Below, one piece after another: positions 5,678 through 6,037 of a stretch of DNA of 6,037 bases. The translations under genes were made by a program, and so were the position numbers. Under the pieces are notes generated by a model. It made no database searches and was not told the DNA's origin. It was given only the letters and a program-made list of their open reading frames with translations. Within the stretch, counting starts at the first letter, position 1, and each line of letters begins with the position of its first letter. Origin of the DNA: Actinomycetota bacterium (lineage in GTDB: Bacteria > Actinomycetota > Humimicrobiia > Humimicrobiales > Humimicrobiaceae); the NCBI GenBank assembly GCA_016783985.1, contig JADHVM010000063.1, positions 1-6,037 on the forward strand. The letters run 5' to 3'.

Positions 5678-6037
5678 AAGTTATACTGATTAATAGGCAG
5701 GATAAGATTTATTTAGACCTGGAATTAGTAAAAAAAGCTTCCAAATATATTTCTAATAAATTTGATAATGAAGATGGTTGTGAACTTAATATTATCTTTG
5801 TGGGGAAGAAAGAAATAAAGGAGTTAAATAAAAAGTATAGAAATACAGATAGGGTGACGGATGTTTTATCTTTTTCATATAGTGATGATGATTTAGTAAA
5901 TTTTGAAGAAAGTGCTGATAAATTTAAGGATATTAATGGATTTACAACAATTGGAGAAATTATAATTTGTCCTGAAGCAGCAGAGGAATATTCCAAGACA
6001 CAGAAAGAGATGTGGAATTTGAATCTGGAGATAATTT
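5674..6037 (+). CDS. ybeY: endoribonuclease YbeY, rRNA maturation factor (3' end outside window)
   Basis: YbeY is a zinc-dependent endoribonuclease involved in 16S rRNA 3' processing and ribosome quality control in the cytosol. The window holds 121 codons of a protein usually about 150-170 long. LNKKYR (51-56) and TDVLSF (62-67) are the family's central motifs, and IGEIIICPEAA (93-103) matches the strand before the catalytic helix. The zinc-binding HGxLHLxGYDH motif should begin immediately after the last visible residues (LEII, 118-121), so the catalytic residues cannot be checked. Translation starts at GTG, overlapping the pgpH stop by four bases. The neighbours phoH and pgpH fit the standard cluster, with dgkA, cdd or era expected next. 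A linker of acidic residues between TDVLSF and IGEI (about 68-92) is a little long but within what the family tolerates. Confidence 0.93.
   Translation, partial: MKVILINRQDKIYLDLELVKKASKYISNKFDNEDGCELNIIFVGKKEIKELNKKYRNTDRVTDVLSFSYSDDDLVNFEESADKFKDINGFTTIGEIIICPEAAEEYSKTQKEMWNLNLEII

Noticed and set aside
5995..6037. Possible frameshift at the end of visible ybeY, because HGxLHLxGYDH is not seen
   Set aside because: The last residues (LEII) fit the stretch just before that motif, so it most likely lies beyond the window edge.

Overview
The window looks like a chromosomal housekeeping segment from a low-GC, anaerobe-like member of the Bacillota. The DNA is AT-rich throughout, arginine is mostly AGA/AGG, and every gene lies on the + strand. 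The recognisable order is rsmE (broken), mtaB, a HIT/Hint-family gene, phoH, pgpH (yqfF) and ybeY. This resembles the conserved cluster between dnaJ/prmA and era in clostridia and Halanaerobiales-like bacteria. The placement below phylum is inference from gene order and base composition only.

Layout. Positions 2-661 carry a 5'-truncated relic of rsmE (16S rRNA m3U1498 methyltransferase). It stays in one reading frame for its whole length but is interrupted by three in-frame stops, and two signature motifs are damaged. mtaB (663-1979, tRNA t6A37 methylthiotransferase) begins one base after the relic's natural stop. A 138-base gap (1980-2117) holds the best sigma-A-type promoter candidate in the window, plus a small direct repeat and a palindrome. 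The HIT gene (2118-2462) follows. After 52 bases comes phoH (2515-3498), which uses a TTG start and has a hairpin reaching into its Shine-Dalgarno sequence. pgpH (3482-5677, cyclic-di-AMP phosphodiesterase of the 7TM-HD family) overlaps phoH by 17 bases. ybeY (5674 to beyond the window end) overlaps pgpH by 4 bases (GTGA).

How the genes work together. Four of the six genes act on, or are associated with, RNA. rsmE (dead here) and mtaB modify rRNA and tRNA, ybeY is an rRNA-maturation/quality-control endoribonuclease, and PhoH is an ATPase usually found beside ybeY. PgpH breaks down c-di-AMP and so adds a second-messenger function to the same transcription unit. The close spacing and overlaps from 2515 onward point to one co-translated operon that runs past the right edge.

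I found no mobile element, CRISPR array, tRNA, rRNA or clearly new system. The most noteworthy observations are the rsmE relic with intact frame but three stops, its possible effect on mtaB translation, and the RNA structure at the phoH start.
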